Assembly: GCF_037975245.1 (NCBI RefSeq)
Contig: NC_092578.1
Coordinates: 2,992,501 to 3,056,500, forward strand
From: Apostichopus japonicus
Taxonomy: Eukaryota > Echinodermata > Holothuroidea > Aspidochirotida > Stichopodidae
Direction of reading: 5' to 3'
Length of the DNA stretch: 64,000 nt
This document shows, piece by piece, positions 1-12,800 of this stretch. The notes beneath the pieces were generated by a model. It was not told the origin of the DNA. It did no database searches and saw only the letters and a program-made list of their open reading frames with translations. Each line of letters begins with the position of its first letter. Positions within the stretch are counted from its first letter, which is position 1. The translations under genes and the position numbers were made by a program.

Positions 1-774
1 CAGTGATGCGCTGTGCTTCTATATATATATAAAACCTCGCGTGGACCGCAAGCTCAGAGAAATATGCATGTACAAATACCAATGTACTAAAACGTTATGT
101 GCCGAAATAGGCCTTCAAAAGGCTCCAAATCACGCCTTTCATCAAAGCGGTTAAAACTTGTCCTGATTTGTACGTTTCCGAGAGTTGGGTTATTACAAAT
201 CAGGAGCAGTGGTACCGAGAGCCACTTTGGTGCCCCTGTGTAAAATATGTCACCGGGTTTCCACTTTTGAAAGTCTTCACTGTTTGTCGTACTTAATGAA
301 AATGGGAATATATTTTATCCTTATTTCATGTATCTGCAGGCCTCCTATTGACCCCGTCCTCGGGGTTTTATACTCTTGACTCCCCCTTACCCCCCCCCAC
401 CCCACTCTCTTTCTCTTTTGTCAGATATGGTCAGGGGCAAATCAATTGGGGTATGCCGGGTGCAGTAATGGGAACATAAACAATAAACAACTTACTCTTC
501 CTAAGACTGGTCTTCCGATTCGGTCTTCGTTAACTACCCCATCTGACGCAAATAACAATACAAAAAGTCTTTTTAAGAATGAAAATAGGAACAGCATTAA
601 TTTTGATATGTTGTAAAACTTTAATAATCACTACTAGCAGTCGAAGTCATGTTTCCATGCCATTTATTGTAATAGTTTTATCATTTTTATGGTTTCGATG
701 ATAATCGTAACGTAAGTCATGCAGACGGATGAGTGTGGGTGCGGGTGCGCGTGTGAGGGTGTGTGTGACGCATT

Positions 775-1010
775 GCTTGTAAATACGATATCTCAAGAAG
801 AGAAGCTTGGACCAATATCATATTTGGTGAGTAGGTGTACCACATTAAGTAGAAAAACCTAATTGTTTAAAGAAGAGGTCAAAGTTTATTTGGGGTCACC
901 AGGGTCCAAATTGTAAAAACCTTGTCAACACGATATCTCAAGAAAGGAAGATTGGACCAATATCATATTTAGTATGTAGTTGTGACACGTTCAGTACAAG
1001 AAGCATATTA
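775..1010. repeat. Two diverged tandem copies of a ~145-bp unit
   Basis: The segment beginning cgatatctcaagaa at 786 recurs at 931, and both copies continue with ttggaccaatatcatattt. The unit contains the phrase 'ggtcaccagggtccaa'. The array runs into the TA microsatellite that follows. Confidence 0.75.
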
Positions 1011-1011
1011 T

Positions 1012-1195
<184 letters not shown>

Positions 1196-1672
1196 GTTCT
1201 TTAACATTAACATTAAATATCAGTTTCAAAGTTTGAAAGCATTTAACATAAGCTGTCGTACATTTTGCTTTTCAATTTTATTGAATTAAAACAACCTTCT
1301 GAGATGATTTTGATAATTGCGGTAAATCTCGTGATCCTGTTCGATACGAAAATCCAAGAGGCTGACTTTAGTGTTTCATGTCAGACATAGAAGTAAAGAA
1401 AGAAAATCCTTTCCCATTTGCTTTAGTCATTTGGTGAAAACTGATTTAGAAATGTGTGTGGCCGAACAAATGATGATATTGATATCGAATTCACATATTA
1501 TTTGCTGATTCATATTCACTCTATAGATTTGGGGGGGGGGGGGGATTAAAGCATCAAAAAGAAAGGAATTTCAAAAATGTTTGGAGGGTATCTTTAATGC
1601 GATTTCTTGCCTGTTTATGTTGTACATTAATAGACGTAGGTATTATTGCTGACAAAAATATTAACGTTAAGC

Positions 1673-1899
1673 CAGTGGCGAGGTTAGTCGGCGTATGGAT
1701 CATTCGATCAGTCGGGCATTTTTGCATTCGAACTGTCTTGAAAGAATAACACCACTCCTACAGGCCCAGTACGCCCTTCCATAAAGCCCCATATACTAGT
1801 ACCTAACTCAATCGGGTGGCCATTCAGAATATGTTACCCCCTCCCCCTCCCCCTTAACCCTCCATCCGCCACCTTTGAAATCCTGCGCATGCGCCACTG
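1673..1899. mobile_element. Short non-autonomous DNA transposon, hAT-like
   Basis: Left end CAGTGGCG (1673-1680) and right end CGCCACTG (1892-1899) are perfect 8-bp inverted repeats. Directly outside are cgttaagc (1665-1672) and cggtaagc (1900-1907), which agree at 7 of 8 bases as an 8-bp target duplication. The 227-bp interior has no open frame. An 8-bp duplication points to the hAT group. Confidence 0.65.
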
Positions 1900-1909
1900 C
1901 GGTAAGCTA

Positions 1910-4300
1910 TACAGGGAAGCATTATAAATATCAAAATTGACTTGGATGGCTAAGGCAATTGTCTGGGATGGCCCAGTACCGCCAATATACGTTATACTGT
2001 TCGGCCTTACTTTAATCTCTCTAATGTGGAATTACTGTGTAGTTTTAATACGGTGTACGCGTGAAGTCCAAACTAACTCCGCCATTTAGTAGGAAGTACT
2101 CCAAGCTATGAGGAAGGAAATATTTGACCAAAGTAAATTCCATATTCCGTATAACTAAAATAAACTATCCGTACTGAAAGTGATTTGAAAGCTTTTAACT
2201 TAATGAAGGCGTTTGATTTAGTGTAAAAAATATAAGAGACGCTAAGCTTAAAGGTATGGTAAGGACATATTCCGCATGATGCCGGAAGGCGACGGGTTTG
2301 ATTAACTGAAGAAAAAAAAATCAAACCTACTATACAAGGCGGTAAATCCCAAAGAATGAGAATTCATTCTTTGTGATTGTCCAAGATTATCACTTCTTTC
2401 GAGGAGTGACTTTCACTCTTATCAAAGAGTGGCTTTTTACCCAAATACAGCTCTAAACCAGAGGGTATACTTTTACTCTATTTTTTGGAGCTAACTGTGT
2501 ATGATTCCACACTAATGAAGCAGTATAATTCGTGGACACTCTATATATAAGAATATCTTGATTTGTCACTCTTGGTATTGTGTTGTTTGTTACTATACTA
2601 TATGCAGTTTATTGACAGTACGGTTACAGATATTATAAATGTTATTTCACATGTTAATTCACATGTTATACAAAACAAGTACCGTAATGATTCGAATTTT
2701 TAAACAGCTACTGAAATACAAAATAAAATCATCATTTTTTCACCAAATTTAAGAATTATAATTCTATATTCAGAAATCTCTCACATCAGGGGGATAATAA
2801 TTACTGAACGTGTTAAATTGACTATATACTTGTACCGTGTTGAATTTTTTTTTTCGCAGTTATACAAAATAAAAACTCGATATTTTCTGCATCGTCATAT
2901 TTGTGTAATCACTAAGATGCATGATCGCAGTTTGCCAACAGAAAGATCGTGTGTAGAACTAAAATGAAACAAAACACCACAATTTATCTTCCAAACATAA
3001 TTGTCCTGTTGTCATTCCAGCTGTAAAGACTCCCCCAGACCGCGTTGTTGCCTAGTAACAAGGTTGTAAACAAAAAAACTAATAATACCATAAAAGCAAC
3101 AAGTTACTGTTGCTAACATTAACTCAATTAATGTCCTTTGAAGCAACTGATGGCGTCATAACGCTGGAAACGGAGAAATCAACGTATGGTACAGTTTGCA
3201 ACGTTCTATCTATCAACTTCAGTTTTGAATACGATATGATATTTATATAATATATAGTTAAATCTTGTATGTAGTAAAGATAACCAAATAAAACATCAAA
3301 TAAAATAAGACATTTCAAATAACGGTCATTCATTTTCAAGTGTTGTTTAAGCATTTCACTGGTGCGAATTCAAAACATTTTCATTCACTAAAACATATAA
3401 TTTGGCTAATTTAATATAAATAAATAATAAATAAATAAATAAGAAAACAGCAGGGTCAGCGAGTGTTCCAGACCTTCTGAATAGTATTCATCCTACTAAA
3501 AATATGCAGCGCGAGATGTACTTTATTTTACCCCTCAACTTGATGTGTTGAACGAGAAACACATATACTTCACTGGATTCTCCATATTTCGTGAGCTGGA
3601 CACTTTTCATAACAGTATACTATATCCACGCTTTATAACAAAATTGAGGAAAAATCCAAACTTTATAAATATTTATCATTATATTATCATTATTAGCAAT
3701 GAAAATAACTTCTTTTTTTCGAGATAATAACCTGCATTGAATAGGCCTAGCCTTTAAAGCTCATTCAGATGCAAGTTGGGTAATTTTTTTTTTATAGTTT
3801 TAACGTCTTTTTTTTCCAAAATAAATGTTGTCTTTTCGAGAAAGTAACCGCCATTGTATATAGCCTTAATATACGTACGTACGAATGGAATTTAATCAAT
3901 ACACGATTCAAAAGAAAAACCAAACGGTTGTAAAAATCAAAGACTGGACCGGCCTAGCGGAGGGTTTGAAAATCGAAAAGCACTTGTGGAGTCTTTGAGC
4001 AATGCTAAATGTCATCAGTATATCGAAATATGAAAGAAAGTTAGTAAATGATCACTCAAACATGAAACGTCAACTTCTGTTTCCGACTGCCAATCTTATC
4101 TGAGTTGATATCACCCCCCCCCCCCCCCGCCCCACCGAGACCTTTAATGGCCTCATTGATCTCCCCTTCAATTGCAGTGACTACTTGGTAGACGTAGTAA
4201 AGGAAAATACTTTAGCATTCTAAATAAAAATCGGGCAAAATAGGCCGCTTAAATACTGATGGCCTATATTCACGATTGTTTCAAATTATCGATAAAACTC
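1910..4300. other. Non-coding stretch without a recognisable gene
   Basis: AT-rich sequence, probably downstream of or within the last intron of the HCN gene. I see only short open frames without homology, poly-T/poly-A runs and a C run at 4112-4130. Confidence 0.5.
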
Positions 4301-4302
4301 AC

Positions 4303-4337
4303 CTTTCCTTTTGACGTTTTCAAGCTCTTTGTGAAGA
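4303..4337 (-). CDS. Possible next HCN exon (C-terminal tail)
   Basis: A 35-nt segment between a CAAAG acceptor, with TGCTAATTC as a good branch point and a pyrimidine-rich tract before it, and a GTGAGT donor. Its phase fits the open end of the exon at 6734: AG+T gives Ser, then 'LHKELENVKRK'. This resembles the 'LLHKVQHDLNSG' segment that follows the C-helix in HCN2/HCN4. If the donor is not used the frame ends after 'GEFYR' at 4286. The evidence is short, so this is only a candidate. Confidence 0.3.
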
Positions 4338-5046
4338 CTTTGCGAATTAGCATGCGTAGCATGAAAGTTTCCAGATGGAGAAATAGTGATAAAGAAAATG
4401 AGAGAGAAAACCGACAGGGCTCCGAAAATTTTGAAAACTGTCTCAAGGTTTCGACCGTATAACCTCATCATGTTGCCCTATTTCGCTGACTTCTCGTGTA
4501 TGTACCGTTCCGATCAAAATATTTACGTACACATGCATGCATGCATACGGCGAATTTTATATTAATTTCTTTCATACAAAGAATTCTTCGGCATAGACTA
4601 CTGTGTAGTCTGTGGATCGATGAAGTAAGTCGTTGCTGTGCCGTCTATACAGCCAGGGAAGCATATGCGAACGGTTTGTTCTTCGTCTCAATACTTACGC
4701 AGGGTATATCCTGTATACAGGTGGTATTACCTAATACCACTGCACTAAACGAACCTAGCAGATATAGAATGCCTCCATCACAGGGGAGTTTGAGGTCACG
4801 GCTGTTGCGAACACAGAAAACCGGTCATGACCCCCGCCACCCCCCTAAATCATAATAATAAAAAATACGACATATCGCAACAAGGGTGAAAGGTTTTATA
4901 TCTCCATGGTTTTATATACAGTTCGATAATTTATTTCAGACATGGAAACATGTTAGCTCCAAACATGATCGTGTCTAAAATAGTTGTCAGATGCTGTCAT
5001 TCCGGTCCAATTTACTACTGAACAGCGCCCTCGTCTATATATGAGA

Positions 5047-5326
5047 CTAGAGCCAGGCACGTTGCGAGGAATTTGCCAAGGGAGGGGCGAAGCCTGTAGG
5101 CAAAGTATCTAAGCTTAGCGCCACCATGAGTTGGCGCGAAACGAACAAGAAAATTTTGGCCGAAAATGCCTCCTAAATCGCAGTGGAAATGGCACTTCCC
5201 AGGCCTTGTAAGTTGCATCTAAGCACTAACTATTTTGAAATTACTAGCGATATCATAATTTTTGTTTACAAAATATGCTCAAGGGGGCGGGGAGGGGGGG
5301 GGGAGGTGGCTACGTGCCTGACTAGA
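5047..5326. mobile_element. Dispersed repeat with inverted ends (copy A)
   Basis: ctagagccaggcacg at 5047-5061 is inverted at 5313-5325 (cgtgcctgactag). Internal parts such as tatctaag..agcgccaccatgagttggcg (5107-5140) and the block near 5170-5215 are shared with the element at 62931-63327, so both belong to one family. Confidence 0.5.
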
Positions 5327-6733
5327 ATTAGTACTAGTATAAACTGTTATCGAGGCTCCCATGCATGTGAGGCATTCTGTTTGAATTTGCTAGTGGTGAG
5401 TTAACAAATATATATTATCATAGTTTGCAGGTTAAATCGACCTTAAAATGAAATTTTAAAGTATATATATGTATATTATTTATTTATTTTAATCTTGGTA
5501 TTTTGCTGTGCCATTTCGAGGCTTAAATTCTATAACAGAAAATTAATTAAATGAGAAGAGAGAGAGGGAGCAAACATCATTTTGACACATTTTTTTGTTG
5601 ACGATTTTCATGTCATTTATACTGATGCATGAAAGTACTTCCATTATGTTTTACTTATTATGTCAATTTTAACAGAAAACATCTGAAGCAGTATGACATC
5701 ACGATATGTGTTATTTTTTCTTCCTCTCAATGCTTCATGCTTCAATGATTTATTTGTTACATAGATGAGTTGTTCTATCCGACGATATTTGTGGAACAAC
5801 CGAAATAATCCTGCTATCTAGAGTTAGGATAGTAATGCATTGATCAATCAATCAAATGAAAACTCTTGAACATTTGTTGTGAAAACTCATTTATTTATTT
5901 ATTACTTTATTGCAGTATTGTCATTTACAGCTTAAAACTTGATTCCTTTTTACAAGTTGCAGAAAATTTCACTTTCAATATTATATTAGTGTTAAGTGAC
6001 GTGTTTATATAGCTTCTATCCACGTTATAAATGTATTTATCGACAGTCTTAGCTCACGCAGTGTCGTAGAATGTTTTGATGACGTCATGTTTATCTATTG
6101 ATCGGGTGTCAAGGTCGATGTATCCCTACAAGGGGAAGATAAAGAAAAAATGGTTACCAAAACTTTTTTAACTTTACAAACTGTCGCTTAACTTCTTACT
6201 ATCCCGCCAAAAACGGTCTATACAGCAATTACCAGGTGGAGTAGAGTGAGGAAAGCACAGGGAGAGAGGTGGGGGGTGGGGTTGAGGTGGGGTCAAGGGG
6301 TAATCTCTTTTGTGTCACATGGTCTCGTCATTGTGTTGAGCCTTTCTATATTCGCCGCAGAACATATATACGTAGCCTTTGGACCAAATTAATCACGTAT
6401 TAAGTCATTAAATTAATAAGAGAGGCTATGAAAATGATTAACTATGTATTCTAATATGATTAAAATTCCTCAAAATTACAACCTACTTTTTTAAAACATA
6501 TTTCACTTACGGTTTTGACATAATTATATATGATATACATCCACATCTAATCGAGAAACTTGTCTTTCAAATATTGCTGACATTGCAGAAAGCTAATCGT
6601 TCACTTCATTTTCGTATCATCAAGCCAAGCTTTTATTATTTAAATGTTGATCCCCCCACCCTACCCCCTACTCAACCCCACCCAACCCCCTTGAAACGAT
6701 AGATCCAAACATGGATTCTGTAGGCTAACATAC

Positions 6734-6854
6734 CTTTCGTCACTCTCACTTCCATCTTCCGTTATATTTCCTAGTTTTTCCATGCTGATGGATCTTAGAC
6801 GTTTCTCAGCCGTTTCGGACATTCGTCTTCTCATTTTAGGGTAGTCTTTTAGTA
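6734..6854 (-). CDS. HCN: HCN exon: C-helix of the cAMP domain
   Basis: 121 nt, acceptor TCTCTTGCAAG, donor AG|GTATGT. The split codon G|TA gives Val, so the join reads 'DFNTVLKDYPKMRRRMSETA' then 'EKRLRSISMEKLGNITEDGS', aligned to '[20 protein letters not shown]'. It ends with 2 nt of a codon, so at least one further exon is required at lower coordinates. Confidence 0.88.
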
Positions 6855-9800
6855 CTTGCAAGAGAAATATCATATATTAATTGCTTTTAATGTGTATATA
6901 TGTATATCATATGTCCAATTGAAACAATAATTCACTTCACCTACGTAACAACTTAAATAAGACACAAACCCTTCCATCATCATTGCCTGTGTGATAGAGA
7001 TAACTGTCATGTAGAACTCCCCCCCCCCGGCCCACCTCATCCCAGCCAGCTGGAGACACAAACCCAATCATTTATCATCAATCTGTTTGATAAAGATAAA
7101 TGTTATGAAAGACCCCCCCCCCCCTCCCCGGCCCACCTCATCACATCCAGCTAGAGACACAAACCCAATCATCATCAGTCTGTTCGATTGAGATAAATGT
7201 TATGAAAGAAGCCCTCCCCACCCCCTCCCCCCTCCGGCCCCTCATCCCAGCCAGCTAGAGACACAAACCCAATCATTGTCATCAGTCTGTTTGATTGAGA
7301 TAAATGTTATGAAGAACTGCCCTAAATAGCTTAGAAAAATCTTACTCCATTTGGGAGTTACCACATATATCATGATCCTTCCACACAAAACAAGATGGAA
7401 GACTTTATCAAGGTCTAATTATGACATCATCGAGCCGTATGTGTTTCAAATCATTACATTTCTTCTTCATATATTGCAATGTATATTTTCTCTAATGGAA
7501 GCGGATTTGGCCGAAATGTTGAATCTAACATATTGAAGCTATGAGCATAACCAAATAATGACATTGGTTTCTGCATTGTCAACAATTTTAACATTTCCAT
7601 CTTGAAATTATGAAAAGAAAAACTAAGAAGGAAGTATGAAAGGTTCACAGATTCAAGTGGCAATATATAAGACATCACAGATTAACAAAATGGCCGCTCT
7701 CAGACACGACTTCGAAACCATAGGATATCTTCCAAACGGAACAACATATTTTTCAAAAGCTGTTTTGGGGCCTCGGCGGAGTTTTTCACCACAAAAAACA
7801 TATAACATATATAAGCTCAAGGATGATGGGTGGGTTTGTATGTGCTGAGAACTACAAAGGATATTCCAGTGACCGAATTTCGAATATTATTTTTTTCTTT
7901 CCTCTATATTGTATTTACATACTTGTGCACTGATGGAATTAGAATTTCAACAAATTGTGAAATTTCTGGGTACTTCGACTATTCATTTCGAAATTTCGAC
8001 GCTGTATTTTCCGATATTTAGAGATGTTGAATCTGAAGGGAAAAAATCCACTTTTGATATCTTAACATACTTTAAAAAAAAGTCATTTTGGAGTTTAATG
8101 AAATTGTTGTTTTTATGAGGAATTTCTACAAATTAGTCAAACTTGAAAGATACTCATTTCCTATTTTATTTCTACTTTTCTCACATTACACAACAATTTC
8201 TCAATTAGCAAAGATTCTATCAAAGTGTCATGACAAGATGGCTGAGTTTATTGAGAGAAAAATAAATGCTCGAAACAAAAGCTACCATGACTTCTGAAAG
8301 CATGTATGCGACATTTAAAGACGACAGTATAATGTTCCAAAATATGCTAGAAAAATCAGCTAATGGTCACTGATGCCGCCCAAATCTACTTGTAGTATAA
8401 AGATACCCTCAAAGCATGTGTTGCCCCAAACTGAGATTTTTGTTTTATCTAATTGAACACTCCCCACCGAGTCTGTACTAAATTAGGTATATAGTGAGAG
8501 TACAAACCAAACTCAAGAAAGTAGTTTTGAAAACGTGAGGTAATTTTCTTTTTTATCTTTTTTCGTTTAGCTATTTTAGCAGGCTACAATGAGTGTGGTG
8601 ATACTGATGAAATTAACATTCTACCTTAACAACTCCCTGTGTATATGATGGTTTGAAGTTTTGTTTGACATTTGGAATTTTAATTCGATCAATCTTTGTG
8701 AGGGAAAAGTGCCTCGTCATAATTATTGGTTTATATAATACGCATTAGTCCCTCAAAATGAACTTAAGACTGTCAAACCTTATAGAGGTTTGGGCATCAT
8801 GTTTGCAATGGAAAGTACAATGCGACCCAAAGCAAGGAACAATTTAGCGTCGGTCCGAAAACTAAGGTGGCAGCCCCCAGCTGTGGGTCGCTAAAAACAA
8901 ACAAAAAGCTCAGTGGGTCGCGGTATTTTTGCCAGACGTCTGCAAGTGTATCTACAGTTTTCGAAGCTTGCCGACGTCCATATAGGCCAAGCTAACGTTC
9001 TTTCATTCTGAGCACATGTAGTCTACAGGGTGGGGGTCTGGTGGGTCGTGGCTCAGTTCTCAAGGAAGCTCTTGGGTCGTGGGCCTATTAGAGCTTGTAG
9101 GGGGATGGTCTGTTAGGTCGTGGCTCAGTCCTCAATGAAGCTCCTGGGTCGTGGGCCTATAAAAGCTTGCAGGGTGGGGGTCTGATGGGTCGTGGCTCAT
9201 TCCTCAGGGAAGCTCCTGGGTCGTGGGTCTATAAGAGCTTGCAGGTTGAGGGTCTGGAGGGTCTGGAGGGTCGTGGCTCATTCCTCAAGGAAGCTCCTGG
9301 GTCGTGGGCCTATAAGAGCTTGCAGGGTGGGGGTGGTCGTGGCTCATTCCTCAATGAAGCTCGTGGGTCGTGGGCCTATAAGAGCTTGCGGAGGGCTACT
9401 GTAAAGCATCAAGTGCACGAAATGCGTCTCAAATTTACCAGTCTCGATTTGATTTGATTTTTTATTTACCTGTGTTGAAATCTTCTCTGCTTAGTCTATA
9501 CGTGTCACAAATTGTTGAAGCAACCACGTCAGCTACTCGTCGTTCGTCAGAGCTGAGAAGAGAAATTTCTGGCAATAAAAAGAAGAAAAAGAAGAACAAT
9601 TAGAGGGGGAAAAAAGGGATTTCGTAATTTTTGCCTTACATGTTGTGAGTAGTCATGAAATATATTTGCACTAAAAAATTATGACTTTACTTGAAAATCT
9701 TTGTTAGTTTTATTAACAGAAATAAAAAATAAAAAAGGAAAATACGATGTAAATACGATAAATAAAGCCAAACCCATCTTGTTGTTGAGATAAACTCATT

Positions 9801-12800
9801 TTATATTTAATTCCTAATAAAATGATTCAATATCAAAATATAGGTGAATATTCTAAATATGAGTTGATCACACAAAGAAATACGCATGTAACTTGAGTCA
9901 GGCGGCTGCCCTTTACGAGGGCTCATTTGCGTAATGTAAGACAGCTATAGGACATGTATTGTACGTCATTCTACGTCATATAAAGATCTAAAAGAGTAAT
10001 AAACTCTATATGAAATATCAAATTTAACAAAAGAAGGAAAAGGGGATAGCTTTTACTTCCGTCCTAATGAAAGGAATTTGAGAGGTAACATTTCTTGACT
10101 GAAATAAACAAGAACTTTATTAACGAAGAGAATAAAGATGTTATATGTTTTTATTAAACTTAAAGAAAGTTTTTTTTACCTCCAAAATGATCACCATCAC
10201 ATAGTGTATTGACAATTCTTCCATTGACTTGAATGACCACGCTACCGTGCTCGATAAAGTACATGGAGTTACCACGACTACCAGCTTTAATGATGACGTC
10301 ATCTTTCAGGTAAACTTCAAAATGCAGTTTTTCTAATACGTCATCGACAAATTCTGGTTCCCCTTGACTAAAGAAATCGACTTTGCTGAGCAAGGATCGA
10401 AGGTGATGCTGAAGTATTGCCTGAAGATATAATCAAGGAAACAATAATACTAATAGTAGCAACAGTAGTAGTAGTAGTAGTAATATAATGACACTGAAGA
10501 ATTCAATGTACTTTTGAGCTAACTTCAACTTGAATCTTTCGTGAAGGTAACACAACACGTACAATTTGTATACCCTTAAAAGGCGACACAAATCCAAACA
10601 TCATCATTGGTCTTTGCGATACAGCTAACTGTGATGAAACAACTTGAAATTTACAAAAAAATGAAAATCTTGATGTCTTCTTTTCATCTTGTAAATTTCA
10701 CAGGTTTATTTAAAAAAAAATTTTACACACAAGTTTTGGGTAAATTGGATTGTGCAGGAGATATGACCGTGCTTCTACTTCAAAGGTATCGTTGTCTCGT
10801 TGCGCTTCTCGGCCTTTTGGCTAAGATCATGTGTAGCATCTGTTCCCTTTCGAGGGGAATGGTGATGCACACCCGACGATGATCACATAAGTCACAGTCC
10901 CGATGCAAGGGGACTGTGGTTGAGAGCGGATCAGTCGTTCGGTAGTTTGGTAGTTTGGTTTTCGTGCCAAGGTTCTTTCCTGGGCGACTTTTTCTTACAA
11001 ATAAATTACATTTATATAGCGCTTAATACAGCGTTTCAAAAGCGCTTTACCAAGTAGGAAAGAGACAAAGGAAACCAAGGAAATAAAGAAACTAGGAATC
11101 AAACAGAAATATTTTAAGTTGTCTCTTGAAAATACAAAGGGAAGGAGAGTCACGAACGCTCCAAAGAGAAGGCGCAGCGACAGAAAAGGCACGATCGCCA
11201 TAACGAGTGCGGGTACGTGGACCAGGAGTTAATTGCAAATGCGCATGATAGGAAGAGCAAAGCGTAACTGTAGGTGACCCACGCAAAATGAATTGTTATA
11301 TGTTATGTAAAATCCCCCTCCTCGGCCACACAGACAAGCCATGAACAAAGTTCTTTTCTGCTTTCCCCCCCCCCCCTTCTCTTTAGAGTAGAGTCCTAAG
11401 GGAAGGGGTCATTTATGTTAATATGGGGCTCATCCCGGCAGGAGTACCATATTGTTCATAATTAATGCTTTAGAGAAATTCCTTATATTCTCACCCGCAA
11501 GTCTCTCCCAATACCCCCCCCACCCCCACCACCCCACCACCCCTCAGCTGCCCACCAGTATCAACGAGGCTGGTCGGTAAGAGTGTTTACATATAAGACC
11601 CTTTGAGACAAAAAAATAAATAAATAATCAACAGAAATCAAAAAGAGAAAGATAATTTATTTCTTCGGAATCTAGCTCCCACTCATAAATGCATTCAATT
11701 CCTTTCAGGATGACATATTCTAATTGTTAAGTTGTTTATTGCTTTGTGAAATATACTAACATATTTCCGGACGAAGTGAAACATAATCTGTAGACTCTTT
11801 CAAAAAGGTCAATTGGGAATTTCTTTAGTCGTTTCCTTCGCTCTCTCTCTCTCTCCATTTTTTTTTTAATTTTTTTTTTATTTCCTACTTTTTTCTTCTT
11901 GTTGTATCTTTTCCGTTCCAAGTATTTTCGAGAGCGACAAAACGTCACCTAGTAATAGCACATTTTTTTTCAAGATGCAAATAACTTATTCGAAGCGTTG
12001 AATTCAAATGTCTGCTTTCGCAAGTTCTTGTTTTTATTATTATTAGTTAGCGGGAATTGGATGCGGGCTGATGAGAAGGCAAATCCGTGAAACATTTTGT
12101 AAGTAGCAAGGTAGAGACGATTAACATTACGTCCTTTTACAGTAAATTTTAGTTAATTTTGGTAACTTTTGTTACGAGTTTGGAGGCCATACCAATGTAT
12201 TTCATTATCTGGACTATTTTTATTTCAAATAAAGAATAAGACGATTTTTTTTTTAAATTTTCATTTTTTGATTTTGTTTACATTTTGATTAATACTGATA
12301 TCATAAAGTTGTCTGAATGACAACGAAGTGATAGCAGCAACTGAACAGAAACAAGAAATAATTTTTCAAAAACCCTTCATGAACATTTCTGGTCGAATGT
12401 GTTAATGTGACCATATAAATGATATCGCATTTCGAGTAAAACCAGGTAAGTTTGTTAAAATTATCTTCCAAACGCAAAAGACGGTCGTCGTGCGAACAGG
12501 ACAGTACTGTAGAGGGCATGATTGAAACGGTACAGAAGTAATGTTTTATAACTTTCAGCCTATAAATAGAATCATTGATTTCGGTAGGTCCATCGAATGA
12601 GCTCGAGTCCTCCATGTAAAGGAAAGCTTCGTTCGTTCGTTCGTTCGTTCGTTCGTTCGTTCGTTCGTTCGTTCGTTCGTTCGTTCGTTCGTTCGTTCGT
12701 TCGTTCGTTCGTTCGTTCGTTCGTTCGTTCGTTCGTTCGTTCGTTCGTTCGTTCGTTCTTTCGTTCGTTCGTTCGTTCGTTCGTTCGTTCGTTCGTTCGT

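Noticed and set aside
3145-3180. CTGATGG-GCGT/ACGC hairpin-GGAAAC, hammerhead-like
   Set aside because: The CUGANGA core is not intact and no related copy was seen.
4496-4855. 119-residue plus-strand frame
   Set aside because: No recognisable motif, no splice context, composition like the surrounding non-coding DNA.
9167-9457. 96-residue frame with repeated 'GSWAYKSLQ'
   Set aside because: Lies exactly on the 72-bp minisatellite; another frame is equally open, and there is no splice or homology support.
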